The notes beneath the pieces were generated by a model that did not search any database, was not told the origin of the DNA, and saw nothing but the letters and a program-made list of their open reading frames with translations. A stretch of 64,000 nt of DNA from Acinetobacter vivianii (GTDB taxonomy: Bacteria > Pseudomonadota > Gammaproteobacteria > Pseudomonadales > Moraxellaceae): assembly GCF_014635885.1 (NCBI RefSeq), contig NZ_BMDR01000001.1:558001-622000 (forward strand), given 5' to 3'. The position numbers were made by a program, and so were the translations under genes. Of this stretch, positions 55,897-64,000 are shown one piece after another. Position 1 is the first letter of the stretch, and each line of letters begins with the position of its first letter.

Positions 55897-57198
55897 ATGA
55901 ATCAACTTCGTACAGGAGATATCATTGCTTTAGGTTTTATGACCTTTGCGTTATTTATTGGCGCAGGCAATATTATCTTTCCTCCTATCGTTGCTCAGCA
56001 GGCTGGTGAACATGTTTGGCTTGCCGCTTTCGGTTTCTTAATCACCGCAGTTGGTTTACCTGTTATTACGATCATGGCTTTATCTCGCATGAAAGGCTCG
56101 ATCGAAATCATTAGTTCTCCGCTTGGCCGTTTCTTTAGCCTACTGCTCACCATTGCTTGCTACTTAACTGTAGGGCCGCTATTCGCGACTCCGCGTACAG
56201 CAACCGTTTCTTATGAAATTGGCTTTGCTCCTTATTTTGGTACCTCAAGTAGTAGTCTCTTTATCTATAGTATTGTTTATTTTGCTTTTGTTACTGCGGT
56301 TTCGTTGTACCCGAACAAATTGCTTGACACTGTAGGTCATGTACTTGCACCTTTAAAAATTATTGCACTGGCAATTTTAGGTATTGCTGCTTTTGCTATT
56401 CCAACAGGTCTTATCTCGCCTGCGGTGAATAACTATGTAAGCAGTCCAGTTTCTGAAGGTTTCGTCAGTGGTTACCTCACCATGGATACCTTGGGTGCTC
56501 TGGTATTCGGTATTGTGATTATTCAAGCGATTCAATCTCGTGGCGTTACAGATACCAAACTCATTACCAAATACGCGATTATCGCAAGCTTAATTGCTGG
56601 TGTTGGACTTACCCTTGTCTATGTCAGCTTGTTTAAACTTGGTTTAGGTAGTCACGAAGTTGCACCTGATGCAGCCAATGGTGCGATTATCCTCCATGCT
56701 TATGTACAGCATGCATTTGGTGATTATGGTTCTTACTTCCTCACCTGTCTGATTTTCCTTGCATGTATGGTCACTGCGATTGGACTGACCTGTGCTTGTG
56801 CAGAATATTTCAATGAATTAACAGGTTTATCTTATAAATTACTTGTTTTCATTCTCACTGGCTTCTCGTTATTAATTTCCAATTTAGGTTTAACAAAGCT
56901 GATTGCATTCTCTGTACCTGTACTCAGTGCAATTTATCCACCAGCAATTGTTGTGATCATGCTCAGCTTTTTCTGGAAACGCTGGAATAATCCTTCGATC
57001 GTCGTAGGTTCAGTAACAGCCGTAGCTTTCCTTTTTGGTATTGTTGAAGCGATTAAAGCCGCAGGTTTTACAGCACAACTTCCAACATTTATTCAGCATT
57101 TACCTTTAAATGAACAAAACCTTGCATGGTTACTCCCATCATTGGCTGTTCTTGTGATTGCGATTGTGGTTGACCGAGCTTTAGCTCAGAAGAAGTAA
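55897..57198 (+). CDS. brnQ: Branched-chain amino acid carrier BrnQ
   Basis: BrnQ imports leucine, isoleucine and valine with Na+ or H+. The 433-residue protein has twelve membrane helices and the family features GFMTFALFIGAGNIIFPPIV and GPLFATPRTATVSYEIG. No strong ribosome site is visible before the ATG at 55897. Stands alone; a candidate stem lies after it. Confidence 0.94.
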   Translation: MNQLRTGDIIALGFMTFALFIGAGNIIFPPIVAQQAGEHVWLAAFGFLITAVGLPVITIMALSRMKGSIEIISSPLGRFFSLLLTIACYLTVGPLFATPRTATVSYEIGFAPYFGTSSSSLFIYSIVYFAFVTAVSLYPNKLLDTVGHVLAPLKIIALAILGIAAFAIPTGLISPAVNNYVSSPVSEGFVSGYLTMDTLGALVFGIVIIQAIQSRGVTDTKLITKYAIIASLIAGVGLTLVYVSLFKLGLGSHEVAPDAANGAIILHAYVQHAFGDYGSYFLTCLIFLACMVTAIGLTCACAEYFNELTGLSYKLLVFILTGFSLLISNLGLTKLIAFSVPVLSAIYPPAIVVIMLSFFWKRWNNPSIVVGSVTAVAFLFGIVEAIKAAGFTAQLPTFIQHLPLNEQNLAWLLPSLAVLVIAIVVDRALAQKK

Positions 57199-57624
57199 AA
57201 TGATTTGTCGTTAAAGTAATGTTTTACCCAAACATGATTTTAGCTATACAGAAAATGTCCTTTTATCCAACGTTCATTTTTTGTTTACGACAAATCTTTC
57301 TTTTTTATCCGTTAAAAACCGCGTAAAATCACACTGTTTTCTATCCTTTTGTGATACCTGATATTTCTAAAATAAGCGCTATAACCCACTTTATATAGCT
57401 GTCATAAATATTTCATAATGTAAAAATATTGACCAATATTTAACTAAAAAATACTATAAATTAATATAAAAAATACTATAAAGTTATATAAATCAATACA
57501 TTCCAAAATTTATTTTCAAAATACCCCTTTTTGCTATTGAAATGCTCAGAAAATAGCAGTACAACTTAAAAAACAATTCAGACAAAAACGCATGGTTTTG
57601 TCGTCACAACAAGGAGGGATGGAG
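57199..57624. other. Intergenic region with inverted and direct repeats
   Basis: GATTTGTCGT at 57202-57211 is complementary to ACGACAAATC at 57297-57306; the arms are 85 bases apart and followed by a T-rich stretch, and may close a long structure after brnQ. AAAAAATACTATAAA occurs twice, at 57446-57460 and 57468-57482, with a period of 22 bases. No coding frame is evident. Confidence 0.45.
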
Positions 57625-57885
57625 ATGTTATCAATACATTTCAACAAGCAAGTCTTCATTAACGCTCTGAAGGCGAATGATACAATAGTATATGCAACCA
57701 CAACGCTAGCCTTAATGGTAACGTTGCTGTTTCAAGGCACAATTAAAGGTAATTTAAAACCCGAATATTTTGCATATGCATTGATTGTCTCTGTTGCCTT
57801 TTGTATGTGGGCGATCGTCGATCGAAAGTTTCGACAGTTAAGCGCTGCACGCCAAAAAAATTCTCTAGGGAGAATGGATGAGTAA
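57625..57885 (+). CDS. Small two-helix membrane protein
   Basis: The 86-residue protein has two membrane helices (IVYATTTLALMVTLLFQG and YFAYALIVSVAFCMWAIVD) and a basic end. AAGGAGG seven bases before the ATG at 57625 is a near-perfect ribosome site, so I choose it over earlier in-frame starts. Family unknown. Its stop codon is inside the loop of a terminator. It faces the next gene. Confidence 0.72.
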   Translation: MLSIHFNKQVFINALKANDTIVYATTTLALMVTLLFQGTIKGNLKPEYFAYALIVSVAFCMWAIVDRKFRQLSAARQKNSLGRMDE

Positions 57886-57900
57886 TCATCCATTTTTTTT
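57873..57900. terminator. Terminator across the end of the small membrane gene
   Basis: AATGGATGA at 57873-57881, TCATCCATT at 57886-57894, then eight T. The stop codon lies in the loop. Confidence 0.85.
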
Positions 57901-58354
57901 AATTTAAAAACTGAGCAATTGTTCCGAATAACAACACTGTTGTAGCGCCTAACTCGACAATAATTAAACTGAGCATCATCAATGTCATACACCATGCAGG
58001 CAAATTTAACCGCCCTACTTTATGCGGTTGCTTAAATTGATTGGTCGTATCTTTTAATAAGCCATGCAGTATATACATCAAGATCGACATCGCAAAAAAG
58101 AATAAATTAGCAATCACACAGAATAAAACAATCTCATCCGATAAAACCGTAAAATAGCTGAGTACCGCTAAAATCAGACTTGCTGGCGCATAAAGCAGAC
58201 TACTCCGATGCGCGATATCTACATAATAATGTGCTCTCGCCAGCTCAGATTGTCTGATTTGATAATATTTCCAAACACCTGTAAGCATCCCCACCCATAG
58301 AAAAATCCCACTAAATACAATTGCAAATTGTGTTGCTGTATTTAAAACATACAT
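57899..58354 (-). CDS. Four-helix membrane protein of unknown function
   Basis: The 151-residue protein has four hydrophobic helices, the first FAIVFSGIFLWVGMLTGVW and the last LMMLSLIIVELGATTVLLFG, with a basic loop (HKVGRLNLP). No family recognised. It is convergent with the small membrane gene. The start at ATG 58354 follows AGGGAAATAAG. Confidence 0.68.
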   Translation of the reverse strand: MYVLNTATQFAIVFSGIFLWVGMLTGVWKYYQIRQSELARAHYYVDIAHRSSLLYAPASLILAVLSYFTVLSDEIVLFCVIANLFFFAMSILMYILHGLLKDTTNQFKQPHKVGRLNLPAWCMTLMMLSLIIVELGATTVLLFGTIAQFLN

Positions 58355-58488
58355 CTTATTTCCCTATATCCTAATTTCTTATAGGCGCCTATATTACATA
58401 AAATTTGACTTTTAAGTCATTTTTTAATCAGGTTTCTTTTTGGAACTTATGTAAAGTATAAAGATAAATACATAAGAGTGTTTTCTCC

Positions 58489-59346
58489 ATGAATAGCGTT
58501 GAATCTTTTTGGATCAGTTGTAAAGATGGCTATCAACTTGCTGCCCAGTTCTACCCAATAGAACATTCTGATAAGCCCTATCCAGTTTTGATCTGCCCGG
58601 CAACAGGAATTACCAAAAACTTTTATCATGCATTCGCTGAATGGCTGAACCAACAAGGTTATCAAGTACTGAGTTTTGATTTCCGAGGAATTGGAGAATC
58701 ACTACATGGTCTACTAAAAGACTCCACAGCAAGCATTAATGACTGGGGAATTTATGATATTCCTGCTGCGATAGAAGCATTATTGAATCGTACCCAAGCA
58801 GAGAAAATCATTATCGTAGGTCATAGTGCTGGCGGACAGTTGCTTGGTGTTGCATCAAATTATCACAAGGTTGCAAAAGTATTAGCTATTGCTGGCTCAA
58901 CGGGCCACGTAAAAGGACTCAAAGGTAAAACCAAAGTTCTAGCACCGCTCATGTTTAATGTCATTTTTCCTGTTTCTAGCTTTTTTAAAGGTTATGGCGC
59001 GACCCAATTCATCGGAATGGGTGAAAATCTGCCAAAGAATGTTGCACGACAATGGGCAGAGTTTTGTAGCAAACCTGGTTATGTAATGAATGCCATAGGA
59101 AAAAGTATCTTTGAAGATTATCATCAGCAAATTCAATGCCCTATCACGTCATTCTGGGCAACAGATGATGAAATTGCGACACATACCAATGTTAAAGATT
59201 TGCTTCGTTTATATCCGAATGCAGAAACAAAGTTAATTGAACTGAATCCGCAACAGCTTGGTTATAAACAAATTGGACATATGCTGATGTTCAAGAAATC
59301 TCATCAGAAGATCTGGCCCATATTAGAAAATGAATTACGGATTTGA
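58489..59346 (+). CDS. Serine aminopeptidase-type alpha/beta hydrolase
   Basis: The 285-residue protein has the alpha/beta hydrolase pattern: CPATGITKNFYHAFAEWL, the strand VLSFDFRGIGES, the nucleophile elbow VGHSAGGQLLG near residue 115 and a final His in KQIGHMLMFKKS, as in the YheT/DUF1057-like hydrolase group. The substrate is unknown. Stands alone, with a terminator. Confidence 0.85.
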   Translation: MNSVESFWISCKDGYQLAAQFYPIEHSDKPYPVLICPATGITKNFYHAFAEWLNQQGYQVLSFDFRGIGESLHGLLKDSTASINDWGIYDIPAAIEALLNRTQAEKIIIVGHSAGGQLLGVASNYHKVAKVLAIAGSTGHVKGLKGKTKVLAPLMFNVIFPVSSFFKGYGATQFIGMGENLPKNVARQWAEFCSKPGYVMNAIGKSIFEDYHQQIQCPITSFWATDDEIATHTNVKDLLRLYPNAETKLIELNPQQLGYKQIGHMLMFKKSHQKIWPILENELRI

Positions 59347-59391
59347 CCATGGCCAGATAAAAAGCCAACACAACAACCAGTTTACTTTTGC

Positions 59392-59428
59392 GCATCTAAA
59401 CCTGTAATCCTGTTTAGGTGCTTTTTTT
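59392..59428 (+). terminator. Rho-independent terminator
   Basis: GCATCTAAAC, ten-base loop, GTTTAGGTGC with one G-T pair, then seven T. Confidence 0.88.
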
Positions 59429-59986
59429 ATGGGATCTATCATCTTAAATAACGTTATTTAACCAACTACACACTTGATTTTTTAGAAATTTAATAGAAAA
59501 GTGTGACAAAGAATGTATTTATTCATCTTTTTAAAAAAAATTGATGTGCTATATTTTAACCAATTGATCAAGACAAACTCATGTATTCGCTATTTATTTA
59601 AGCGTTATTTATTTTATAAATATATTGATTTTATATATTTATGACATTTTAGACAGAAATTTTTATAAAAATGTCACGTCAAAATTCGTATTTTTTTTCT
59701 ACAATACGAGTATTCTATAAACAAGCAGCAATGCGAAACTGTAGAACTCCCTTTAGGGTTAGACGACTGGATAGTTCATCTTTAATAGCTGATTTATGTG
59801 AATTTTATGATGACTTCTCTATTCAGAACAAAGATAATTTAAAGATTATCTTTAGGCAAAGATGTTAAAAATGGGATGTTAAAAAAATCAGGAAAAGGAT
59901 TTTTGTTAACAGGCAAATTGTAGACATTTCATGGAATCTAAGAGCTAAATTGGATTAGCTCCTTGTGCAAGCATAGGAAATAAGTA
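59429..59986. other. Long AT-rich region before the MarR gene
   Basis: About 560 bases. AAAGATAAT (59830-59838) pairs with ATTATCTTT (59845-59853), a small hairpin. A 65-codon frame at 59671-59868 has no ribosome site and unlikely composition, so I do not call it. The promoter of the MarR gene lies here; no known RNA is recognised. Confidence 0.35.
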
Positions 59987-60451
59987 ATGCCAAAAAAATA
60001 TGCGCGTTTTTTACCTACAGCCGATTCATTTAATCTGGAAGACTTCCCTTTTTACTGGATTTCTCAAGTAAATGCTCAGTATGTCCAAAACATCGACAAT
60101 GTGCTGAAAAAGTACGGTCTAGACAATTCACGTCGTCGTATTTTGATTGCCCTACACGTCAAACCGCATGCCAGCGTATCTGAACTTTCCGAAATGGTCA
60201 TTTCAAAAATGTCGACCACCACCAAAATCGTTTATCGCCTGAAAGATGAAGGTTATATTGATACCTACTCATGCAAGGAAGATGGACGTATTACTCGTGT
60301 TTATCTTACTGAGAAAGGTCAAGAAATGATTACCAAGATCAATGACCTGACTGCAGTCATACTAGAACAATCTTTTGACGGTTTAACACCATTGCAAATT
60401 GAAAAGACCATGGAAATTTTGCGTCATATGTTTAAAAATCTTGCACGTTAA
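59987..60451 (+). CDS. MarR family transcriptional regulator
   Basis: The 154-residue protein has the MarR winged-helix plan: YWISQVNAQYVQNIDNVLKK (dimer helix), SVSELSEMVISKMSTTTKIV (recognition helix) and the wing CKEDGRITRVYLTEKG. MarR regulators answer phenolic or oxidative signals. Its target cannot be told from the neighbourhood. Ends in a terminator. Confidence 0.89.
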   Translation: MPKKYARFLPTADSFNLEDFPFYWISQVNAQYVQNIDNVLKKYGLDNSRRRILIALHVKPHASVSELSEMVISKMSTTTKIVYRLKDEGYIDTYSCKEDGRITRVYLTEKGQEMITKINDLTAVILEQSFDGLTPLQIEKTMEILRHMFKNLAR

Positions 60452-60467
60452 TACAATGATAAAAGAT

Positions 60468-60498
60468 AAAAAAGGCTTCCATCATGAAGCCTTTTTTA
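60468..60498. terminator. Bidirectional terminator
   Basis: AAAAAAGGCTTC, six-base loop, GAAGCCTTTTTT, between the MarR gene and the SRAP gene. Confidence 0.93.
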
Positions 60499-60506
60499 TT
60501 TGAAAA

Positions 60507-61172
60507 TTAAAAATCAAACATATTTAACTGCGGTGTTACTTTCTCTATTTTTGCTTTGGGAACATGTAGACACTCAAACTCTTCTACAGGAAAACCATGC
60601 ATAAAATCATAAAGCTGATGAGGCTGTTTTAAGCTTAACCATTCATCTAAACGCTCATGCGGAATCACCACTACAGATCGTTTTACATCGCCTGGTTCAT
60701 GAAAATCCTTCATCATCGGGTGGTCTATGGCATCCATCGTTAGCATGGTGGCTGAGCGGATCACCTGATCATTTAGCTTTCTGATCTCATATAATGCCGC
60801 AATAAAGAAAGCCTTTCCATCTTTACGGCGTACTGCCCAACGTTGCGGTTTATTATCAATGTACTTACTTTCATAAAACTCAGTGACTGGAATGACGCCA
60901 AACTTACATTTGGAAGCAGCTTCCAGAAAACTCGGCTTTTGAAACAGTGTTTCATGTCGGGCGTTATAGGTATGCTTGGAAATATTAATATCTTCCGACC
61001 ATTTCGGCACCAAACCAAATAACACATTGCGCCACTCAAACCCTTGTTCCGATTTAAACAACAAAGGTGTTTTATAGCTTGGATAAACCTCTTCTACATA
61101 TTCAAATGGAATCGGAGGCAAACCAAGCTGCTTCGCTTGCTCGTCTGTCAGTGGTTTAAAGTTGGCACACAT
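60507..61172 (-). CDS. SOS response-associated peptidase (SRAP, YedK/HMCES family)
   Basis: SRAP proteins cross-link to abasic sites in single-stranded DNA through an N-terminal Cys made free by Met removal. The 221-residue protein starts MCANF, so ATG 61172 must be the start: Cys2 is catalytic. It has NARHETLF (Asn), VTEFYE (Glu) and MKDFHEP (His) at the expected places. A longer frame upstream would bury Cys2. Neighbours do not share the theme. Confidence 0.92.
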   Translation of the reverse strand: MCANFKPLTDEQAKQLGLPPIPFEYVEEVYPSYKTPLLFKSEQGFEWRNVLFGLVPKWSEDINISKHTYNARHETLFQKPSFLEAASKCKFGVIPVTEFYESKYIDNKPQRWAVRRKDGKAFFIAALYEIRKLNDQVIRSATMLTMDAIDHPMMKDFHEPGDVKRSVVVIPHERLDEWLSLKQPHQLYDFMHGFPVEEFECLHVPKAKIEKVTPQLNMFDF

Positions 61173-61206
61173 AGTTCGTTCAGTATTCACCTTCGAAAAT
61201 AGAGTT

Positions 61207-61235
61207 AAAAAAAGGAGGTATCAGCCCTCCTTTTT
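61207..61235 (-). terminator. Terminator of the oxygenase gene
   Basis: Minus strand AAAGGAGG, eight-base loop, CCTCCTTTTTTT. It lies between the oxygenase and SRAP genes, so the two are probably separate. Confidence 0.85.
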
Positions 61236-61249
61236 CCATTCAGCCAATA

Positions 61250-61870
61250 TTAGCCAAATAATTTTTTCATTTTTGCACTTAAACCATGAATAAAGCGGTG
61301 TTTGGCATTGGCTTTATCACTGGTTAAAAAGTTAATCTGGATTGATTGACGTTGTCCTTCATAAGGGACATAACCATGCCAGCCGTTATCGGTAACTTTA
61401 AAAGCAACCAATGTACCCGGACCAGCATCGATTTCTGCAACATAATCATCCATGTTCTTTTCATCATTTAAGATACGTAGACGACCTGTAGGTGCATCCC
61501 AAGATTCATTTAAATAAATCAGGATGGTCAAAAGTTTGGTTTTTGAATCCGAGTGGATACGACCATCTTTTTGACGTGAATAACCACGTAAAGTGATCAT
61601 CATCGGATGTTCCATCACATCCACATCAAATTTTTCAGTTAAGATCTGACGAAATTCTTTGGTATCTAATGATTTTAAGAAACGATCAAAATTAGGCTTA
61701 ATCTCAACATCTTCAATGTTATAGCTTCCACCTTGTTCAATCTTTGGAAAATCCTGAATCACAGCTTTCACTTCGCTGTCTACAATTGAATTTTCCACCA
61801 CAAAGTAAGGATATGGCGAAGTTGAAACTTGCGCCTGTTTTAAAGCATCTAATTTTAAAATTTGTGACAT
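61250..61870 (-). CDS. 2OG-Fe(II) oxygenase
   Basis: The 206-residue protein is a 2-oxoglutarate/Fe(II) dioxygenase: the facial triad is H-x-D in RIHSDSKTK and the distal His in NGWHGYVPYEGQRQSIQINF, where the Arg binds 2-oxoglutarate. It may be a prolyl-4-hydroxylase-like enzyme; its substrate is unknown. ATG at 61870. The terminator after it suggests a unit of one gene. Confidence 0.87.
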   Translation of the reverse strand: MSQILKLDALKQAQVSTSPYPYFVVENSIVDSEVKAVIQDFPKIEQGGSYNIEDVEIKPNFDRFLKSLDTKEFRQILTEKFDVDVMEHPMMITLRGYSRQKDGRIHSDSKTKLLTILIYLNESWDAPTGRLRILNDEKNMDDYVAEIDAGPGTLVAFKVTDNGWHGYVPYEGQRQSIQINFLTSDKANAKHRFIHGLSAKMKKLFG

Positions 61871-62009
61871 CGCTATGATTCGGCTAAATGATCAAACTGT
61901 AATAATTATAACAAATATTTCGGTGCTAATCTGTTTTATCCTGTTTTTAAAGATTCAATGCTTAGCTCAATAACAATGAAGAAACCTTATTTTTCCAACT
62001 CGTAGACAT

Positions 62010-62035
62010 AAAAAAAGCCTCCGAAGAGGCTTTTT
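62010..62035 (-). terminator. Terminator of glcB
   Basis: Minus strand AAAAAGCCTC, TTCGG loop region, AGGCTTTTTT. Confidence 0.9.
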
Positions 62036-62047
62036 ATTCAGATGAAA

Positions 62048-64000
62048 TTAATCACCTGTATAACCTTTTAATTTTAAACGCGCTGCGTGTAGCAATGGCT
62101 CTGTATAGCCAGATGGCTGCTCTGCACCTTTGAAGATCAAGTCAGAAGCAGCTTGGAACGCAATACCATCAAAGTTAGGTGCCATTGGCGTATAAAGTGG
62201 ATCATTAGCATTTTGCTGATCAACAATCACAGCCATACGCTTAAGCACTTCTTCAACCTGTTCACGCGTTACGATACCGTGACGCAGCCAGTTTGCAACG
62301 TGTTGAGATGAAATACGTAATGTTGCACGGTCTTCCATTAAACCAACGTTATTGATGTCTGGCACTTTAGAACAACCAACACCTAAATCTACCCAACGAA
62401 CTACATAACCCAAGATACCTTGACAGTTATTTTCAAGTTCATTGTTTAACTCTTCCGCAGTCCAGTTTGTTTCTGGTGCAAACGGCGGTGTTAACAAGTC
62501 ATCTAAAGACAACATGTTTTCAGCAGCTAATTCATCTTGGCGCGCTTTTACATTGATCTGATGGTAATGCAAGGCATGAAGTACCGCACCTGTTGGAGAT
62601 GGAACCCATGCACAAGATGCACCCGCGTTAGGATGAGCCGTTTTGGTTGCCAACATATCTTTCATGCTGTCTGGTTTTGGCCACATGCCTTTACCAATTT
62701 GCGCTTTGCCTTGTAAACCACATGCCAAACCAATTGCAACGTTACGGTTTTCGTAAGCAGCAATCCATTTTTGTGTTTTAACTGCTTCTTTACGAACAAC
62801 TGGTGCAGCTTCCATAGAGGTATGGATTTCATCACCTGTACGATCCATAAAGCCAGTATTGATGAAGATCGTACGATCTTTTGCAGCAGCAATACAGTTC
62901 TTCAAGTTTACAGATGTACGGCGTTCTTCATCCATAATCCCGATTTTGAGCGATTTTGCAGGTAAACCAATCGCTTGTTCAGCACGTTCAAACAATTCAA
63001 CGGCAAACGCAACTTCTTCTGGACCATGCATTTTTGGCTTAACGATATACATTGAACCTTTACGAGAGTTTTTATTCTCGTTTTGACCACGGATATCAGC
63101 AACGGTAAGTAATGGCGTCACTAATGCATCCATGATGCCTTCAAATACTTCTTCGCCATCTACAAGAATCGCAGGGTTTGTCATTAAATGACCAACATTA
63201 CGAAGCAACATCAATGAACGACCATGCAAAGTAGTTGTACCACCAATCAGGTTTTGTACAGTACGATCTTTATTCAAAGCACGGGTAATGGTTTTACCAT
63301 TTTTCTCGATTGACTCTTGTAAGTCACCTTTCATCAAGCCTAACCAGTTACGGTAGCCTTCAACTTTCTCTTCTGCATCAACCGCAGCAACCGAGTCTTC
63401 CAAATCCTGAATCGTGGTTACAGCAGCTTCCAGTGTTAAATCTTTTACACCTGCAGCATCAGTTTTACCCACTGGGCTATTCGCATCGATCTCAATGATG
63501 ACGTGCAAGCCATTATTTAAGAGTACGATTTCTGTAGGAGCCGCAGCATCGCCATTAAAGCCAACAAATTGAGATGGATGAGCCAAAGCAGTGGTTGAAC
63601 CATCTTTTAAAGTCACGGCCAAAGCGTTGTTTACAACTGCATATTTGGTTGCATCTACATGTGAACCTTGCGCCAATGGGAAAGTTTGATTCAAGAAGTT
63701 CTTAGCAAAAGCGATAACCTTGTCACCACGAACTGGGTTATAACCCTTACCTTTCTCTGCGCCGCCTTCTTCAGAGATGACATCTGTACCGTAAAGCGCA
63801 TCATATAAAGAACCCCAACGTGCATTGGCTGCGTTTAGGCAATAACGTGCATTACGTACAGGTACAACCAATTGAGGACCTGCAAGTAAAGCAATTTCTT
63901 CATCTACATTTTCAGTGCTTACTTTAAAGTCTGCAACTTCTGGTACTAGATAACCAATCTCGGTTAAGAATGCTTTATAAGCATTAAGTTCAAATTTATT
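62048..64000 (-). CDS. glcB: Malate synthase G, 5' end cut by window edge
   Basis: GlcB condenses glyoxylate and acetyl-CoA into malate. About 650 of some 720 residues are inside the window; the reading frame is open to the right end, so the start is outside it. Markers of the G-type (large, single-subunit) enzyme are [38 protein letters not shown] and DRTGDEIHT, and the final [11 protein letters not shown]. It works with the glyoxylate-producing routes; no neighbour shows which. Its terminator is at 62010. Confidence 0.95.
   Translation of the reverse strand, partial: NKFELNAYKAFLTEIGYLVPEVADFKVSTENVDEEIALLAGPQLVVPVRNARYCLNAANARWGSLYDALYGTDVISEEGGAEKGKGYNPVRGDKVIAFAKNFLNQTFPLAQGSHVDATKYAVVNNALAVTLKDGSTTALAHPSQFVGFNGDAAAPTEIVLLNNGLHVIIEIDANSPVGKTDAAGVKDLTLEAAVTTIQDLEDSVAAVDAEEKVEGYRNWLGLMKGDLQESIEKNGKTITRALNKDRTVQNLIGGTTTLHGRSLMLLRNVGHLMTNPAILVDGEEVFEGIMDALVTPLLTVADIRGQNENKNSRKGSMYIVKPKMHGPEEVAFAVELFERAEQAIGLPAKSLKIGIMDEERRTSVNLKNCIAAAKDRTIFINTGFMDRTGDEIHTSMEAAPVVRKEAVKTQKWIAAYENRNVAIGLACGLQGKAQIGKGMWPKPDSMKDMLATKTAHPNAGASCAWVPSPTGAVLHALHYHQINVKARQDELAAENMLSLDDLLTPPFAPETNWTAEELNNELENNCQGILGYVVRWVDLGVGCSKVPDINNVGLMEDRATLRISSQHVANWLRHGIVTREQVEEVLKRMAVIVDQQNANDPLYTPMAPNFDGIAFQAASDLIFKGAEQPSGYTEPLLHAARLKLKGYTGD

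Noticed and set aside
59671..59868. 65-codon plus-strand frame starting ATGTCACGTCAA
   Set aside because: No ribosome site, no hydrophobic or domain pattern, and it lies in an AT-rich gap.

Overview
The window is ordinary chromosomal sequence of an Acinetobacter-like gammaproteobacterium. I infer this from the low GC content, the near-familiar Acinetobacter forms of ArgC, RpiA, ClpA/ClpS and PilD-free housekeeping neighbourhoods, a TonB-receptor/PepSY iron locus, and the aerobic, amino-acid-prototroph gene content. There are no rRNA or tRNA genes, no CRISPR array, no prophage and no intact insertion sequence. Both ends cut genes: pyrG on the left and malate synthase G (glcB) on the right.

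Layout. 1-8.1 kb: pyrG (5' part), a charged lipoprotein, a YheT-like hydrolase with an SGNH hydrolase, then a small catabolic module (NTF2-like protein, FadH-type dienoyl-CoA reductase, PadR regulator, alpha/beta hydrolase) whose divergent promoter carries two matched palindromes. 8.1-9.6 kb: a DAHP synthase gene behind a long leader that encodes two aromatic-rich peptides, one of them part of what looks like a complete transcription attenuator. 9.8-17.1 kb: ABC-F ATPase, YnfA-type membrane protein, clpA, a decayed clpS copy, a repeat patch, intact clpS, a coiled-coil membrane protein and argC. 17.4-24.3 kb: an unknown lipoprotein, a lipoprotein alkaline phosphatase, a CDP-alcohol phosphotransferase, a YgjP-like metalloprotein, rpiA and ilvA. 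24.5-34.4 kb: KtrAB potassium uptake, a C39-like protein, phospholipase pldA, a PreP-like M16 peptidase, an acetyltransferase, a PfkB kinase, a Rieske protein and a YqiJ-like membrane protein.

34.4-42.9 kb: a complete cytochrome bd operon (cydP-cydA-cydB-cydX-ybgE) and an iron locus with a TonB-dependent receptor divergent from three membrane proteins, with Fur-box-like sites between them. 43-51 kb: mostly small or poorly characterised genes, including a pair of 37-residue membrane peptides encoded 300 bp apart, plus ftsY and a CBS-domain protein. 51-64 kb: argD, grxD, a small HD hydrolase, a LysR regulator, map, brnQ, small membrane proteins, an alpha/beta hydrolase, a MarR regulator, a SRAP protein, a 2OG-Fe(II) oxygenase and glcB.

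The most interesting signals are regulatory or very small. The DAHP synthase leader has a 17-residue peptide ending in a Tyr/Phe/Trp run, a competing pair of hairpins and a strong terminator; it is followed by a second 30-residue peptide with nine aromatic residues and a strong ribosome binding site, whose stop codon directly abuts an ATG in frame with the enzyme. Next come the tandem 37-residue peptides, the clpS relic, and the mirrored PadR operators 42 bp apart. I found no large, novel multi-gene system.
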